From Tolypothrix sp. FACHB-123 (GTDB taxonomy: Bacteria > Cyanobacteriota > Cyanobacteriia > Cyanobacteriales > Nostocaceae), in the NCBI RefSeq assembly GCF_014697075.1, contig NZ_JACJRE010000008.1, forward strand, positions 141,568-205,567: DNA of 64,000 bases, in the 5' to 3' direction. The translations under genes and the position numbers were made by a program. Below are positions 46,194 to 56,425 of the stretch, piece by piece. The notes under the pieces are model-generated. The model was not told where the DNA came from, ran no database searches, and saw nothing but the letters and a program-made list of their open reading frames with translations. Position 1 is the stretch's first letter; the number at the start of each line of letters is the position of its first letter.

Positions 46194-47339
46194 TTTCTCG
46201 TCAGTGATTATACTGGATTTTTACTTTATTTTTCTTTATACTTTAACCAGTAAATATTGAAATTCATGTAAAGTATTTAACTGGCAATATATTAAATTCA
46301 TTGAGAAATTTTAACTGTATTTGCTATGACAAATATAGATATCTAAATGTCATAATCTAGCGATAAAAAACTTAATATTTATTAGCTATTTGCTGTATTA
46401 GCCCTTAGCATGGATGATAACCAGCCGTAAAACCAGGATAATCTATCATGATAAAAAGCTTGTATTATTAGGAATTTTAGATTTAAGTCTATAATTCAAT
46501 TGTCAAAAATAGATATGCACTCATTAAAAGTTGCATTATCATAATAGGTAATTAATTTTATTTAATGATTGATATTTATTCAATAAATATTTTTCAGTGC
46601 ATCAATATATCATGATTTTTTGGAATTGGTAAAGCCTTGATGACTTTGTTATAAAAACAAGATGAAATTTGGGAAAAATTATCACCTTCATCTTAGAGTA
46701 AAAGCGGAGTTTGAGTTTTTTACTTAACCATAATCATAATTATTTAATTAACTAGACAATTGACTGGTACAAGCAATTAGCAACAAAGAAATTATTACCA
46801 AAATTCAATCAGGGTATGATATTGGGCACCACAAAATCGCTTCACTGCTTGAGCAGCTAAGATTGGTATATTTGAGCAGATTGGTATTCCCTCTCAAAGT
46901 AGATTTAATGCCGATGTATTAATTTGTCTTTCTCGGCTAACTCTGAGCTTTGTTTTTAACACAAGGAGACGGGAGGGGGTCAAGACCTATTGGGGGTATC
47001 ACACCCTAGCTGCTGAAACATGCTATTAACCTTTATTACACAAGGGATTAAGCATGAAAGCGATCGCTAAATCGGGAAATACACAAATAAATTTATATAA
47101 TTTCTTCATTATTGAGAAGTACAAATTGAGCTATTTAAGGCGGATGGTGAGTCATGACGATGGATGAGTTACCTGGGATAAAGCAACTGTCATCAAGTAG
47201 CGTTAGCTTAACTATCTCTCTTCCCTCTACCTAGAGACTTTAAACAACAAAGGGACAAAGCAATGCTTTGTCCCTAAACTACATTAAATTCAGATGAGTG
47301 AAACTAAATTCTGTATGCTGTTCGCTGAAAAACTAGTTA
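46194..47339. other. Long intergenic region, no gene recognised
   Basis: 1.1 kb of AT-rich sequence between the small gene and guaA. Two items stand out: a GC-rich patch at about 46961-47020 (contains GGAGACGGGAGGGGGTCAAG and GGGGGTATCACACCCTAGC) and the perfect hairpin at 47251-47275. An unannotated small RNA is possible but not shown. Confidence 0.5.
47251..47275 (-). terminator. Probable terminator of guaA
   Basis: AGGGACAAAGCA and TGCTTTGTCCCT form a perfect 12-bp stem with a one-base centre (the natural loop would be larger). Reading on the minus strand it lies 65 bases after the guaA stop and is followed by TTGTTGTTTAA. Confidence 0.6.
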
Positions 47340-48962
47340 TTATTCCCACTCGATGGTTCCAGGTGGTTTGGAGGTGATATCATAAACCACTCGGTTAACA
47401 CCTTTAACTTCATTCACAATCCGGTTAGAAATTACTTCTAACACATCGTAAGGAATACGCGCCCAATCAGCAGTCATCCCATCTTCGCTGGTGACAATCC
47501 GCAAGACGATGGGGTAGGCGTAGGTACGTTGATCGCCCATCACGCCCACACTACGAATGGGTAGCAATACGGCGAATGCTTGCCAAACATCATGATACAA
47601 GCCGCGTTGGTTGATTTCTTGACGAACAATCAAATCCGCATCCCGGAGGATATTCAACCTTTCCGCAGTGACTTCACCCAGAATCCGAATCGCTAAACCA
47701 GGGCCGGGGAATGGTTGGCGTTGGACAATTTCTTCTGGTAAACCAATAGAACGCCCAACTTTGCGAACTTCATCTTTAAATAATTTCCGCAATGGTTCTA
47801 CAAGTTTAAATCTCAAGTCTTTGGGTAATCCGCCAACGTTGTGATGACTCTTAATTTTCACCGCTACCCGTTCCCCGGTTTGGGGATCGACATTGGTATC
47901 GGCGGATTCAATCACATCTGGATACAGGGTACCTTGAGCTAAATAATCAAAGTGACCGAGTCGCTTGGATGTTTCTTCAAAAACGCGAATGAATTCATGA
48001 CCGATGCGGCGACGTTTTTCTTCAGGATCGGTAACACCAACCATGATATTCAAAAAGCGATCGCGAGCATTCACATACTCTACAGGAATATGAAATTGCT
48101 CTTGGAATAGCTTCACTAATCTTTCTGGCTCATACTTCCGCATAAAGCCTTGGTCAATAAACACGCAAGTTAGTTGATCGCCAATGGCTTTATGAAGTAA
48201 AAACGCCAAGGTAGAAGAATCGACTCCCCCAGATAGCGCTAATAACACGCGCTTATCACCAACTCTTGCACGAATTTCCCGTACTGATTCTTCCACAAAA
48301 GCAGCTGTTGTCCAAGTGGGTTCGCAGTCGCAGATATGGTAAACGAAATTGCGGATTAAAGCCAAGCCGCCCAAAGAATGCACTACTTCCGGATGGAACT
48401 GGACACCATAGAGTTTTCGCTCGTGATCGGCGATCGCCGCACAAGGAGTATTTTCTGTATGCGCCAGCAGTTCAAATCCTGGTGGCATCTTCATTACAGA
48501 GTCTCCATGACTCATCCACATCGTCGTTCCATCTTCCACATTCGTCAGCAAATCAGTGGGATCATCTATATATAGTGAAGCCTTACCATATTCACCGCGA
48601 TCCGCCTTTGCTACTTCCCCACCTAGCTGGTTGACCATCAGTTGCATCCCATAGCACACACCCAGAATGGGAATTCCTAAATTCCAAATTTCTGGGTCAC
48701 AATGGGGAGCGTACTCTGCATAAACTGAACTAGGGCCACCAGAAAGAATAATTCCTTTGGGATTAAGTTGCCGTAAATGCTCAGCTGTCGTACGATAGGA
48801 CAGGACTTCAGAATATACCTGGGTCTCACGGATGCGACGGGCAATTAGCTCGGAGTACTGAGAACCAAAATCGAGGATCACAATTATTTGCCGATTAAGC
48901 TGTCCCCAATTCTCAGTTACTTGGGGTGATTGTTCAGTTAGTAGAGTCACCGCTGTATTCAT
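47340..48962 (-). CDS. guaA: GMP synthase (glutamine-hydrolysing)
   Basis: The 540-residue protein has the class I glutamine amidotransferase domain with nucleophile Cys103 in GVCYGMQ and the His-Glu pair in GVQFHPEV. The ATP-pyrophosphatase domain has the P-loop [11 protein letters not shown] (about 239-249), and the C-terminal dimerisation domain ends in the conserved GTIEWE. It converts XMP to GMP. The approximately 20 residues before [19 protein letters not shown] are an N-terminal extension of the sort seen in cyanobacteria. Confidence 0.97.
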   Translation of the reverse strand: MNTAVTLLTEQSPQVTENWGQLNRQIIVILDFGSQYSELIARRIRETQVYSEVLSYRTTAEHLRQLNPKGIILSGGPSSVYAEYAPHCDPEIWNLGIPILGVCYGMQLMVNQLGGEVAKADRGEYGKASLYIDDPTDLLTNVEDGTTMWMSHGDSVMKMPPGFELLAHTENTPCAAIADHERKLYGVQFHPEVVHSLGGLALIRNFVYHICDCEPTWTTAAFVEESVREIRARVGDKRVLLALSGGVDSSTLAFLLHKAIGDQLTCVFIDQGFMRKYEPERLVKLFQEQFHIPVEYVNARDRFLNIMVGVTDPEEKRRRIGHEFIRVFEETSKRLGHFDYLAQGTLYPDVIESADTNVDPQTGERVAVKIKSHHNVGGLPKDLRFKLVEPLRKLFKDEVRKVGRSIGLPEEIVQRQPFPGPGLAIRILGEVTAERLNILRDADLIVRQEINQRGLYHDVWQAFAVLLPIRSVGVMGDQRTYAYPIVLRIVTSEDGMTADWARIPYDVLEVISNRIVNEVKGVNRVVYDITSKPPGTIEWE

Positions 48963-49188
48963 GATGGCAAGAGAGTGTGTGTTAGGCTAGATAGTCGCTC
49001 TGTGGTCTAAGTGATACCATTATTTGGGCAAAGGGCTGAATAATGGTCAATAAATCCTCTACAAACGCACTTTTTAAATGCGTTAGTTTGACCTAGGAAT
49101 TGGGCCTGGTATTAAAAAAACAAAATTACCCTAGAGTTGCTACCGAAAAACTTATTTATTTGGATTATTTATGATTATTCATATTAAG

Positions 49189-50310
49189 TTAACATAATTT
49201 TCCGGATAACATACAAGCAGTTTTACTCTTCACGATAATTTTGCGATCGCGGTCAAACATCACCGAACCACACACTAGGGTAGATATGCCATTTTGGCTA
49301 TGATTGCGGATATATTCTTGCACGCGGGAGTCTATTGCTTCAGCGATCGCAGTGTAAACTTGATTCACCCAATCACTAAGAGTGGTTGCATCTAGGGATC
49401 TCAGGTATGTTAATGCAGCTTCAGCAGTTGGACTGTCAAAGATAACTTGGATATCTGATTGTTTTAATCCCGCTAAACTACAGTAAGTTGCGAGAATTTC
49501 GCGCCGACCATCAGCTAGGTGATGATGGGTATGAAAAATCCCCCCGGCTAATTTCATGAGTTTGCCATGATAGCCGAACAATAAGAGTTGTTTTACACCA
49601 AGAATATCAGCTTCTACTAACATTGGCCCCAGCCAATTAGCAGTTTTTACTAACTGTTGGGGATTAATACCAAGTTTTCGCGCTAAATCTAAGCCATTCT
49701 CCCCAATACAAAATACCAAACTGTCAAATTGACTGGCTTTTTGTTGTAAATCAGCGCGAAAAGTTGCAAGTTGTTCTGGTGTAGTTAAAGGTTGAGAAAT
49801 TCCTGAAGTTCCCAACAATGAAAGCCCTTCCACGACACCAAAAGCAGCATTAGAAGTGCGAATTGCGAGCGATCGCCCAGCAGGTAAAATAATCGTGACT
49901 GTAATTCTTTCTCCTGGTGCTAACAGTCGGCTTAAATTCTCTTGCAATAACCTTTGCGCATAACCGTAAATTGCTGCTTTTCCTGCACCATTTTCCTGTT
50001 TACCAATTCCCTCGCCACCTTTAATAATTACTGTTTCGCCTTCGCCCTCAGCCCATTCCACCATCGCCCAAATCGGTGTATTTTTCGTCAGATCGAGATT
50101 TTCGCCCGGATCGCTACGGGTAATTGCCAAAGCCATATTTTCAGTTAACCCGGCTACCTGTTCAATAGGGATCTCAGCAACTTCTGCTGGTGTAATTAAA
50201 TCTACGGTAACTACGCTTAAGGGTTGATGATGGCGTAACCAATGTAAAGCTGCGATCGCAGAAGCACAAGCAAAAACGGGAAGAGTGTATCCAGAACCGG
50301 AAATTGTCAT
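49189..50310 (-). CDS. cbiD: Cobalt-precorrin-5B C1-methyltransferase
   Basis: The 373-residue protein begins SGYTLPVFACASAIAALHWL and contains IIKGGEGIGKQENG, the glycine-rich signature of CbiD, and LLFGYHGKLMKLAGGIFHTH. It methylates C1 of cobalt-precorrin-5B in the anaerobic (early cobalt insertion) cobalamin pathway used by cyanobacteria. It lies about 230 bases downstream of nothing else in the pathway, but guaA follows on the same strand. Confidence 0.93.
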   Translation of the reverse strand: MTISGSGYTLPVFACASAIAALHWLRHHQPLSVVTVDLITPAEVAEIPIEQVAGLTENMALAITRSDPGENLDLTKNTPIWAMVEWAEGEGETVIIKGGEGIGKQENGAGKAAIYGYAQRLLQENLSRLLAPGERITVTIILPAGRSLAIRTSNAAFGVVEGLSLLGTSGISQPLTTPEQLATFRADLQQKASQFDSLVFCIGENGLDLARKLGINPQQLVKTANWLGPMLVEADILGVKQLLLFGYHGKLMKLAGGIFHTHHHLADGRREILATYCSLAGLKQSDIQVIFDSPTAEAALTYLRSLDATTLSDWVNQVYTAIAEAIDSRVQEYIRNHSQNGISTLVCGSVMFDRDRKIIVKSKTACMLSGKLC

Positions 50311-50330
50311 TTGTCAGTTGTCAGTTGTCA

Positions 50331-50393
50331 GTAGGGGCGGGTTTATGGGAGATGGTTATGGATATTTGAGGATATCTGTGAACCCGCCCGTAC
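50331..50393. repeat. 63-bp dispersed inverted-end repeat, copy 2
   Basis: GTAGGGGCGGGTTTA and GTGAACCCGCCCGTAC form the ends. It matches the copy at 36273-36335 and is likewise bracketed by GTCAGTTGTCAG heptamers. Confidence 0.8.
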
Positions 50394-50457
50394 AGTTGTC
50401 AGTTGTCAAGAAGGTATTGACTTTTTTATCCCCCATGTCCCCTTTCTTCTCGTCCTC

Positions 50458-50754
50458 TTAAACACCTACTTGTAATAATAGAGCTTCCATCTCTTCCCAC
50501 AATATTCCTTGTTGAATATAACGAGGTGCTTCTGGATTGTAAGGAGTGGCTATGCGATCGATGCTGATAATTTTAGCTCCATCAGGCAGCACTGGTATAT
50601 CTGGATCAAATGCTGTTGGGCGCATTAAGGAACTAGAAAAGCCCTTAAATATGGCAATTGTATCTTCCTCGTTGCCAACTTCCACATTTATAAGTAAGAC
50701 TTCTTGGGGGCGTTGAATAGTATATTTTTCCAGCCGCTTGCCAATGGAATTCAT
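50458..50754 (-). CDS. Conserved cyanobacterial hypothetical protein, 98 aa
   Basis: A soluble acidic protein with a beta-rich core (EVLLINVEVGNEEDTIAIFKG) and the sequence SSSLMRPTAFDPDIPVLPDG. It lies 27 bases after the membrane protein gene on the same strand and before cbiD, so it is probably cotranscribed with them. I recognise it only as a type of short protein conserved in cyanobacteria; no function can be assigned. Confidence 0.72.
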   Translation of the reverse strand: MNSIGKRLEKYTIQRPQEVLLINVEVGNEEDTIAIFKGFSSSLMRPTAFDPDIPVLPDGAKIISIDRIATPYNPEAPRYIQQGILWEEMEALLLQVGV

Positions 50755-50781
50755 GTTTGTGCCATAGAGAACTTGTAAAAA

Positions 50782-51378
50782 TTACTGTTGGGTAGCTGAA
50801 CGTCCCTGTTTACCTAGCTTAATTAAGACAAAATAGCTCAGATAAAGCACGTAAATAATTAAGGTCGTGATGCCAAGAAAACCTAAGAATGCAGGTTTGC
50901 TATTGGCATGAAAATATTCTTTAAATAGTAATGGTGCTTCTAACCAAACTTGACAATATGAAGTTTTCAGAGATGCAGCAGAAAAGGCACAACCGACAAA
51001 AGGGATAAAGGCTATGGTACCTAAAATTCCATAAATAGTCATAGCCCAACGCCAAGAGGTAAAAATTAATTTTAACGGCCCGCCAGCTTGATATTCAATT
51101 TCATCATTTAGATCCACCCAGAACCACAAAGAAATCGGGATCAAGATCCGACCGATTAAACCAGAGAGAAAACTTACCCCAAAACCACCAATCATTAAGT
51201 AAATGGTAATTGTCAACAAACTAGATACTCGCCAGTAAATTGTTAATAAGCGTTGTATCCCATCTACTTTTTGCACAAATGCCCAAATTAGCAGAATTAA
51301 GGGAATAATCACCATAAATATCACTGCTAGTCTGTAGTCAAGCCACACAAATTGGCGAAACCAAACATCATTTTCCAT
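50782..51378 (-). CDS. DUF3177-type membrane protein
   Basis: The 198-residue protein has five hydrophobic segments (starting near 16-35, 53-80, 83-100, 115-135 and 165-190). The N-terminal FVWLDYRLAVIFMVIIPLIL and the LSGLIGRILIPISLWFWVDL segment match my recollection of the DUF3177 family, which is confined to cyanobacteria and plastids. Function unknown. It heads a likely operon with the 98-residue gene and cbiD. Confidence 0.75.
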   Translation of the reverse strand: MENDVWFRQFVWLDYRLAVIFMVIIPLILLIWAFVQKVDGIQRLLTIYWRVSSLLTITIYLMIGGFGVSFLSGLIGRILIPISLWFWVDLNDEIEYQAGGPLKLIFTSWRWAMTIYGILGTIAFIPFVGCAFSAASLKTSYCQVWLEAPLLFKEYFHANSKPAFLGFLGITTLIIYVLYLSYFVLIKLGKQGRSATQQ

Positions 51379-52185
51379 AGTTTGTCCTAGACTATAAATT
51401 AACTAATGAAACTAAAAACAACTCCCCCTCAGGGATTGACCTGAAAAAATACCCAAATTTTAGGGTGTCAGAAAATAATACAACTGCTTGGCACACCCTA
51501 CTTACTCAAATATGGGATTATGGGATTATGTATTTTTTTGTACTCCCTAATGAGTATAATCAACAACTATTAGCTGTCTAATAACTGTTACATGATAGCC
51601 AAGAGTTTACATAAAACCAACTATTTAGGTAGTAGCGAAGACTAATATTCTCTAGTCAGCACTCACCGTGCTTTAAAACCCAGAGAATTAAGTCCTGACT
51701 GGGAAATAATATTAATTAAAGTAGCTGTATAGAAGAATCAGAGTTGATTGCTGCAAAAATCTCCTTATTTGTAGTATCTGTAGGGCTGTATGTTCAAAAA
51801 TTAAGTATGAAGTTTATAACAATAAAATGGTAGTTAAATTATGTATTTGCCAAAAAAACAAGCAACTCAAAGATTCTTAACTTTTATCTTGCACCAAACC
51901 ATTACAATCTAAAGGTGAGTTATAAAAACTACACTGGGGCTAGATTTCAGGTAAACTTCCACCAATCTCTAATTTTGTGAGGATAGAGGTTTGAAGAAAA
52001 ATCAAGCCTCTAAATATCGCCTCTGAACAGTTTTAGAGCTATTGATGATTGTTATCAGCAAATCTTAAAATCTTAAGATAAGTTGAAATAACACCCAATG
52101 GAAGTTGCATAAAGGTGCAAAATATCAGTAAATTAATCCTGGTTGCTTGTCTATTAGACAAAAACAAAGTTTACCAACTTAATTT
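51379..52185. other. Intergenic, no gene recognised
   Basis: 0.8 kb, AT-rich. A dispersed-repeat-like segment near 51420-51510 has arms ATTTTAGGGTGT and ACACCCT. The rest contains no frame or hairpin I would call. Confidence 0.5.
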
Positions 52186-52407
52186 TCAGTCATCGTAAAC
52201 ACGGCATTCAGCAGCTTCTGGGTTGTCATCGCAGTATTTTTCTAAAGAATTTTTTTGCTTATTTTGGCGCTGATGGGAGGCTTCAGCTTGCAATTCTTCA
52301 ACTGCATCCCAAGCCGCAGCACATTCAGCAGAGTTGCTACCTGAGATGTCACAGACAGCACGCGCTTGTTCAACTTCTTCTTGGATTTTTTCTTGGATGT
52401 CGCTCAT
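52186..52407 (-). CDS. cp12: CP12, Calvin-cycle redox regulator
   Basis: The 73-residue acidic, intrinsically flexible protein has both redox Cys pairs of CP12: Cys19/Cys29 and Cys59/Cys68. The core AWDAVEELQAE and the C-terminal CDDNPEAAECRVYDD motif that inserts into the GAPDH active site are present. In the dark, oxidised CP12 bridges GAPDH and phosphoribulokinase in an inactive complex. It is a complete stand-alone CP12 with no CBS fusion, and is monocistronic. Confidence 0.96.
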   Translation of the reverse strand: MSDIQEKIQEEVEQARAVCDISGSNSAECAAAWDAVEELQAEASHQRQNKQKNSLEKYCDDNPEAAECRVYDD

Positions 52408-52791
52408 AGATTTAGTTTCGTTGTGTGGTGTTAATACCAGTATAGAAAAATCTAAAAATGGCGGTTTTTGGTTGTATCGTTCACCATTCTAACCACTTAG
52501 CTGTTAAGTTAGTGTTTTAGTCTGATGATCTATAACTAATACAATAAACTATCGCATAAGTACCAAATTTATATTTATCTTTGAAGATTTTGTAGAGTCG
52601 GTACTACAAAAGTATAATCATACAATATATTTAATAAATCTAGAAGGGAATCAAAACCCTAGCTGCCTGGGGGTGGACAAGTCACTGCAAACAAAATAAT
52701 TGCGCCAGCATCAAAATCTTGTCACAGAAAATTCTACCCAGGAGCAAAAGTCAAAAAAAACAGCCCAACGAGAGAAAGTAGCCTAAAACTC
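52408..52791. other. Divergent promoter region, CP12 and FIST genes
   Basis: 384 bases that must carry both promoters. A short GC-rich segment at 52645-52690 (GGAATCAAAACCCTAGCTGC then CTGGGGGTGG) stands out of AT-rich surroundings. I cannot assign it. Confidence 0.5.
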
Positions 52792-54024
52792 ATGGCAGAT
52801 CAAATGCAATGGACAAATGCCCTTTCAACCCGCCCTTCTTTAGAAGCAGCTATTACAGATGTGGTAGAACGGGCTGTCTCATCGTTAACAGCACCTCCAG
52901 ATTTGGGGCTGGTATTCATTTCCTCTGCATTTGCTAGTGAGTACTCGCGGTTGTTACCTTTACTGGCTGAGAAACTTTCTGTACCTATACTGATTGGCTG
53001 TAGTGGTGGTGGTGTAATTGGCACTACAACTAAGGGACAAACTCAAGAACTAGAAGCAGAAGCAGCTTTAAGTCTAACTTTGGCACATCTGCCAGGTGTG
53101 AATTTAAAAGTCTTTCATGTACTGGCGGATGAATTACCTGACTTAGATAGCTCACCAGATGCTTGGATTGATTTGATTGGCGTACCACCATCGCCTACAC
53201 CCCAATTTATTTTGCTGTGTGGTTCCTTTGCTTCGGGAATTAACGATTTATTGCAGGGGCTAGATTTCGCCTATCCAGGTTCGGTAACAGTAGGCGGACA
53301 AGCTAGTGCAGGCGGGATGAGTGGGCGCGTGGCGCTATTTTGTAACGATCGCCTGTATCGCGAAGGCACTGTCGGCTTGGCTTTGAGCGGTAATATTGTC
53401 TTAGAAACCATTGTGGCTCAAGGATGCCGACCAATAGGCAAGCCGATGCAAGTCACTAAGGCCGAACGCAATATTATCTTAGAACTAGATGAGCAAGTAC
53501 CGTTAGTTCTATTGCGGGAATTAATTGCCAATCTCAGCGAAAAAGAGCGGATATTAGCCCAACATTCTTTGTTTGTAGGCATAGCAATGGACGGATTTAA
53601 GCCCTCGTTGCAGCAGGGAGACTTTTTGATTCGCGGGATTTTGGGCGTAGATCCTTCAGCTGGTGCGATCGCAATTGGCGATCGCGTGCGTCCAGGACAA
53701 CGTTTGCAATTTCACCTCCGCGATGCTGAAGCCTCCGCAGAAGATTTAGAAGTTCTCCTCCAGCAATATCAAAATAGCCAAGATGCCGAAGTTGCGGCTG
53801 CTGCGGCTTTGATGTTTTCCTGTGTAGGACGGGGTGAAGGACTTTACGGCAAACCCAATTTTGATTCTGAGCTATTTAGACAATACATCCAAGATATCCC
53901 TGTCGGCGGTTTTTTCTGTAACGGCGAAATCGGCCCTGTGGCTGGTAGCACCTTTTTACATGGTTATACCTCAGTATTTGGTATTTGCCGCGCACTGGAT
54001 CTCGAAGGTGAGAAGATGGGGTGA
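52792..54024 (+). CDS. FIST N/C-domain sensory protein
   Basis: The 410-residue soluble protein has a FIST_N domain (about 30-235: LVFISSAFASEYSRLLPLLA, ILIGCSGGGVIG) and a FIST_C domain (about 240-395: FLIRGILGVDPSAGAIAIGD, AAALMFSCVGRG, VGGFFCNGEIGPV). FIST modules are proposed small-ligand (amino-acid-like) sensors, usually attached to signalling output domains. Here no output domain is present, which is the common cyanobacterial form. STRR repeats begin just after its stop codon. Confidence 0.88.
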   Translation: MADQMQWTNALSTRPSLEAAITDVVERAVSSLTAPPDLGLVFISSAFASEYSRLLPLLAEKLSVPILIGCSGGGVIGTTTKGQTQELEAEAALSLTLAHLPGVNLKVFHVLADELPDLDSSPDAWIDLIGVPPSPTPQFILLCGSFASGINDLLQGLDFAYPGSVTVGGQASAGGMSGRVALFCNDRLYREGTVGLALSGNIVLETIVAQGCRPIGKPMQVTKAERNIILELDEQVPLVLLRELIANLSEKERILAQHSLFVGIAMDGFKPSLQQGDFLIRGILGVDPSAGAIAIGDRVRPGQRLQFHLRDAEASAEDLEVLLQQYQNSQDAEVAAAAALMFSCVGRGEGLYGKPNFDSELFRQYIQDIPVGGFFCNGEIGPVAGSTFLHGYTSVFGICRALDLEGEKMG

Positions 54025-54061
54025 TGGGCATTGGGCATTGGGCATTGGGCATTGGGCATTG
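54024..54061. repeat. STRR (GGGCATT)n
   Basis: Five GGGCATT heptamers overlap the last base of the FIST stop codon and fill part of the convergent gap. Confidence 0.92.
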
Positions 54062-54110
54062 TAAGTTATTTTTTATTTATCTCCCTTGTCTTCCTTCTCC
54101 CTCTTCTACC

Positions 54111-55226
54111 TCACCCTTCAATCTTCTCCAGCAAAATGGTGCTGTTGTTATCTATAAAGGTGGGAGTACCACAGGTGGAGATTGCGCCATATTTTTGCAT
54201 GTAGCGACGTAGTTTTTGAGGAAATTGGGGAAAATCTAATATTCCGTCACCATCGGCAATGGTAGCCCAAAAATCACGCAAACTTGGCGCTAGTTCTTCG
54301 GCTTGCTGAGTTGGTAGGTTTAATGGCGGTAGAGTTAATAATTTCATCAGGAAGGGAAAAGAGCGATCGCCCATCCATTGTTTAGATAGCTGTTGCAAGT
54401 CAGGAAAATCTGGTACTGACTCGACCCGATGTGATAAAATTTGCAGCCATTGTCTGCCAAAGTTATCGCTGTGATACTCTAAAACTCTGTAAGGATGGGG
54501 ATAACTGACTAAAGAGCCAGTAGTAATATCGTATACTCCTCCTGTATGGGCAACATCCTGAACGTGTAAATGTCCTGTGAAGACTAAATTTACGCCATAG
54601 CGCTGTAGTAACTGCACTAATTCTCTTGCATTTTGCAGCATGTAGCGATTTGCCATTGGATGGCAAGATTGATTAGGCAGATGTTCAACCACATTGTGAT
54701 GTATCATCACCAGCACTAGTTCATTAGTGCTGGCTGCTAGTACCTTTTCTAACCACCTCAATTGTTCGCTGTCCAAACGTCCTATCTGTTGACCTTGGTC
54801 ATTAAAATTATTGGAATTTAACCCAATCAGCCGGACTCCGGATAGTAATTGAGTAGTGTAGTAAAGATAATTAGGATTTTCATAACCAAATTTGCGGTAA
54901 TAGTAAGGAAAATCAGCAAAAGCGATTGACTGTTCATCTGCCATCAGGACAGGAACATCATGATTTCCAGGGACAACATACGCAGGAAAAGGTAATTTCG
55001 CTAAACGTTGTTGTAACCAAGCGTGATTTTCTGGTTCGCCATGCTGGGTTAAGTCTCCTGGGAGGAGAACAAAATCTAAATCTAGTTGTGTTAAATGTTC
55101 TAATACACTCTCAAAAGCTGGTATGCTGACCTCCACTAAATGAAATCGGCTAGGATGATCCCAGATGGTGTGGGGAAGGGCGATGTGTAAATCGCTCACT
55201 ATGGCAAAACGAAAATTAAGAGACAT
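54111..55226 (-). CDS. Calcineurin-like metallophosphoesterase (CpdA-like)
   Basis: The 371-residue protein has all dimetal motifs in order: Asp12-x-His14 in VSDLHIA, GDLTQHGEPENH (about 58-69), GNHDVP (about 86-91), MIHHN (about 176-180) and GHLHVQD (about 218-224). It resembles the class III cyclic-nucleotide phosphodiesterase group. Its additional C-terminal region of about 130 residues is cyanobacteria-specific. Actual substrate (cAMP, other nucleotides or phosphoproteins) is unknown. Confidence 0.85.
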   Translation of the reverse strand: MSLNFRFAIVSDLHIALPHTIWDHPSRFHLVEVSIPAFESVLEHLTQLDLDFVLLPGDLTQHGEPENHAWLQQRLAKLPFPAYVVPGNHDVPVLMADEQSIAFADFPYYYRKFGYENPNYLYYTTQLLSGVRLIGLNSNNFNDQGQQIGRLDSEQLRWLEKVLAASTNELVLVMIHHNVVEHLPNQSCHPMANRYMLQNARELVQLLQRYGVNLVFTGHLHVQDVAHTGGVYDITTGSLVSYPHPYRVLEYHSDNFGRQWLQILSHRVESVPDFPDLQQLSKQWMGDRSFPFLMKLLTLPPLNLPTQQAEELAPSLRDFWATIADGDGILDFPQFPQKLRRYMQKYGAISTCGTPTFIDNNSTILLEKIEG

Positions 55227-55653
55227 TGATTCGAGATACTTTTAAAAGTAGAGTTAAAACAAGTCTTTTCCAAAAAGTATAACGCTTGCTTTGTAACCCT
55301 GAGTCTGATTGCTTTTACTTAATATTTATACACATTAAGTATTTATGATTTCCGTATGAAATTCTCTGCAAAATATACCAACTATGCCTTGATGCATATT
55401 ATCTTGGTCATAGATGTTTATATATATTAGGGAGATATTAGGGAGGCTGACATCTGCCATCAGTTAGTTTTTGACCATTTTTAGATGGTAAGTAATATGT
55501 ATAAAAAACTAAAAATTACTAGGTATTCATCGAAAATAAATATTTAATGCTTATTTGTTTTTACTTTTAAGATATTCCCTTTAAGTTCCCGAAAGCTATT
55601 GAAATTGGTGTAAAATATTAGATTCAATATTGTTACGTTAAGGAGAGTCTATC
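55227..55653. other. Intergenic, promoter region of trmB and the phosphoesterase gene
   Basis: 427 AT-rich bases between divergent genes. Apart from a short TATATATTAGGGAGATATTAGG repetition near 55420-55445 I see no defined element. Confidence 0.5.
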
Positions 55654-56289
55654 TTGTCCCCTGTCCGAGTACGTCAACATGTTAATCCACTGGCTCAAAA
55701 GTATCAAACAGCAATCAAATCTCTAGATTGGGAAAAAGTTTATGCTCAACCATCCCAACCACTACATTTAGATATTGGTTGTGCTAGGGGTAGATTTTTG
55801 TTGAATATGGCAAAGATAGACCCTAACTGGAATTTTCTCGGTTTGGAGATTAGAGAACCACTGGTAACAGAAGCTAATCAGTTGTGTTCTGATTTAGGTT
55901 TAACCAATCTCCATTATTTATTTTGTAATGTAAATAAATCTTTAGAAACTCTTTTATCTTCTCTTCCTGCTGGTACTTTACAGCGAGTGACAATTCAATT
56001 TCCTGACCCTTGGTTTAAAACTCGCCATGCTAAACGGCGAATAGTTCAACCGGAGTTAGTCTCAGAATTAGCAAATTATCTGGCTGTTGGTGGTGTAGTA
56101 TTTTTGCAGTCAGATATAGAATCTTTAGCGATAGAAATGCGTCATAATTTTTGCCAACATCCAGCTTTTCAGAAACTTAGTTCCCAAGATTGGATGGCAG
56201 AAAATCCATTACCTGTTGCCACAGAAAGAGAAATTGCTACTCAAAATAAAGGTGAGCCAATTTATCGCACCTTATTTATCAAGCGGTAA
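55654..56289 (+). CDS. trmB: tRNA (guanine46-N7)-methyltransferase
   Basis: The start is TTG at 55654, supported by AAGGAG at 55640-55645, 8 bases before it. The 211-residue product (read as MSPVRVRQHVNPLAQKY) has the SAM motif LDIGCARGRFLLNMA and the TrmB signature IQFPDPWFKTRHAKRRIVQ. The C-terminal GEPIYRTLFIKR is also family-typical. It forms m7G46 in tRNA variable loops. Confidence 0.93.
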   Translation: MSPVRVRQHVNPLAQKYQTAIKSLDWEKVYAQPSQPLHLDIGCARGRFLLNMAKIDPNWNFLGLEIREPLVTEANQLCSDLGLTNLHYLFCNVNKSLETLLSSLPAGTLQRVTIQFPDPWFKTRHAKRRIVQPELVSELANYLAVGGVVFLQSDIESLAIEMRHNFCQHPAFQKLSSQDWMAENPLPVATEREIATQNKGEPIYRTLFIKR

Positions 56290-56351
56290 ACCACATAAGC
56301 ATTTGTAATTTGTAAATACATTTTTTTAGTTATCTGACGGACAAATTTAAT

Positions 56352-56425
56352 AATGTTGAATGTTGACTGTTAACAACTAACAACTGACAACTGACAACTG
56401 ACAACTAACAACTGACAACTGACAT
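56352..56425. repeat. STRR (GACAACT)n with GTTGACT start
   Basis: About ten heptamers of the GACAACT/AACAACT type occupy the end of the convergent trmB gap and abut the next gene's stop codon. Confidence 0.9.

Noticed and set aside
50311-50457. Cobalamin riboswitch upstream of cbiD
   Set aside because: The space holds an STRR/63-bp repeat and T/C-rich sequence; no B12-box-like motif is seen.
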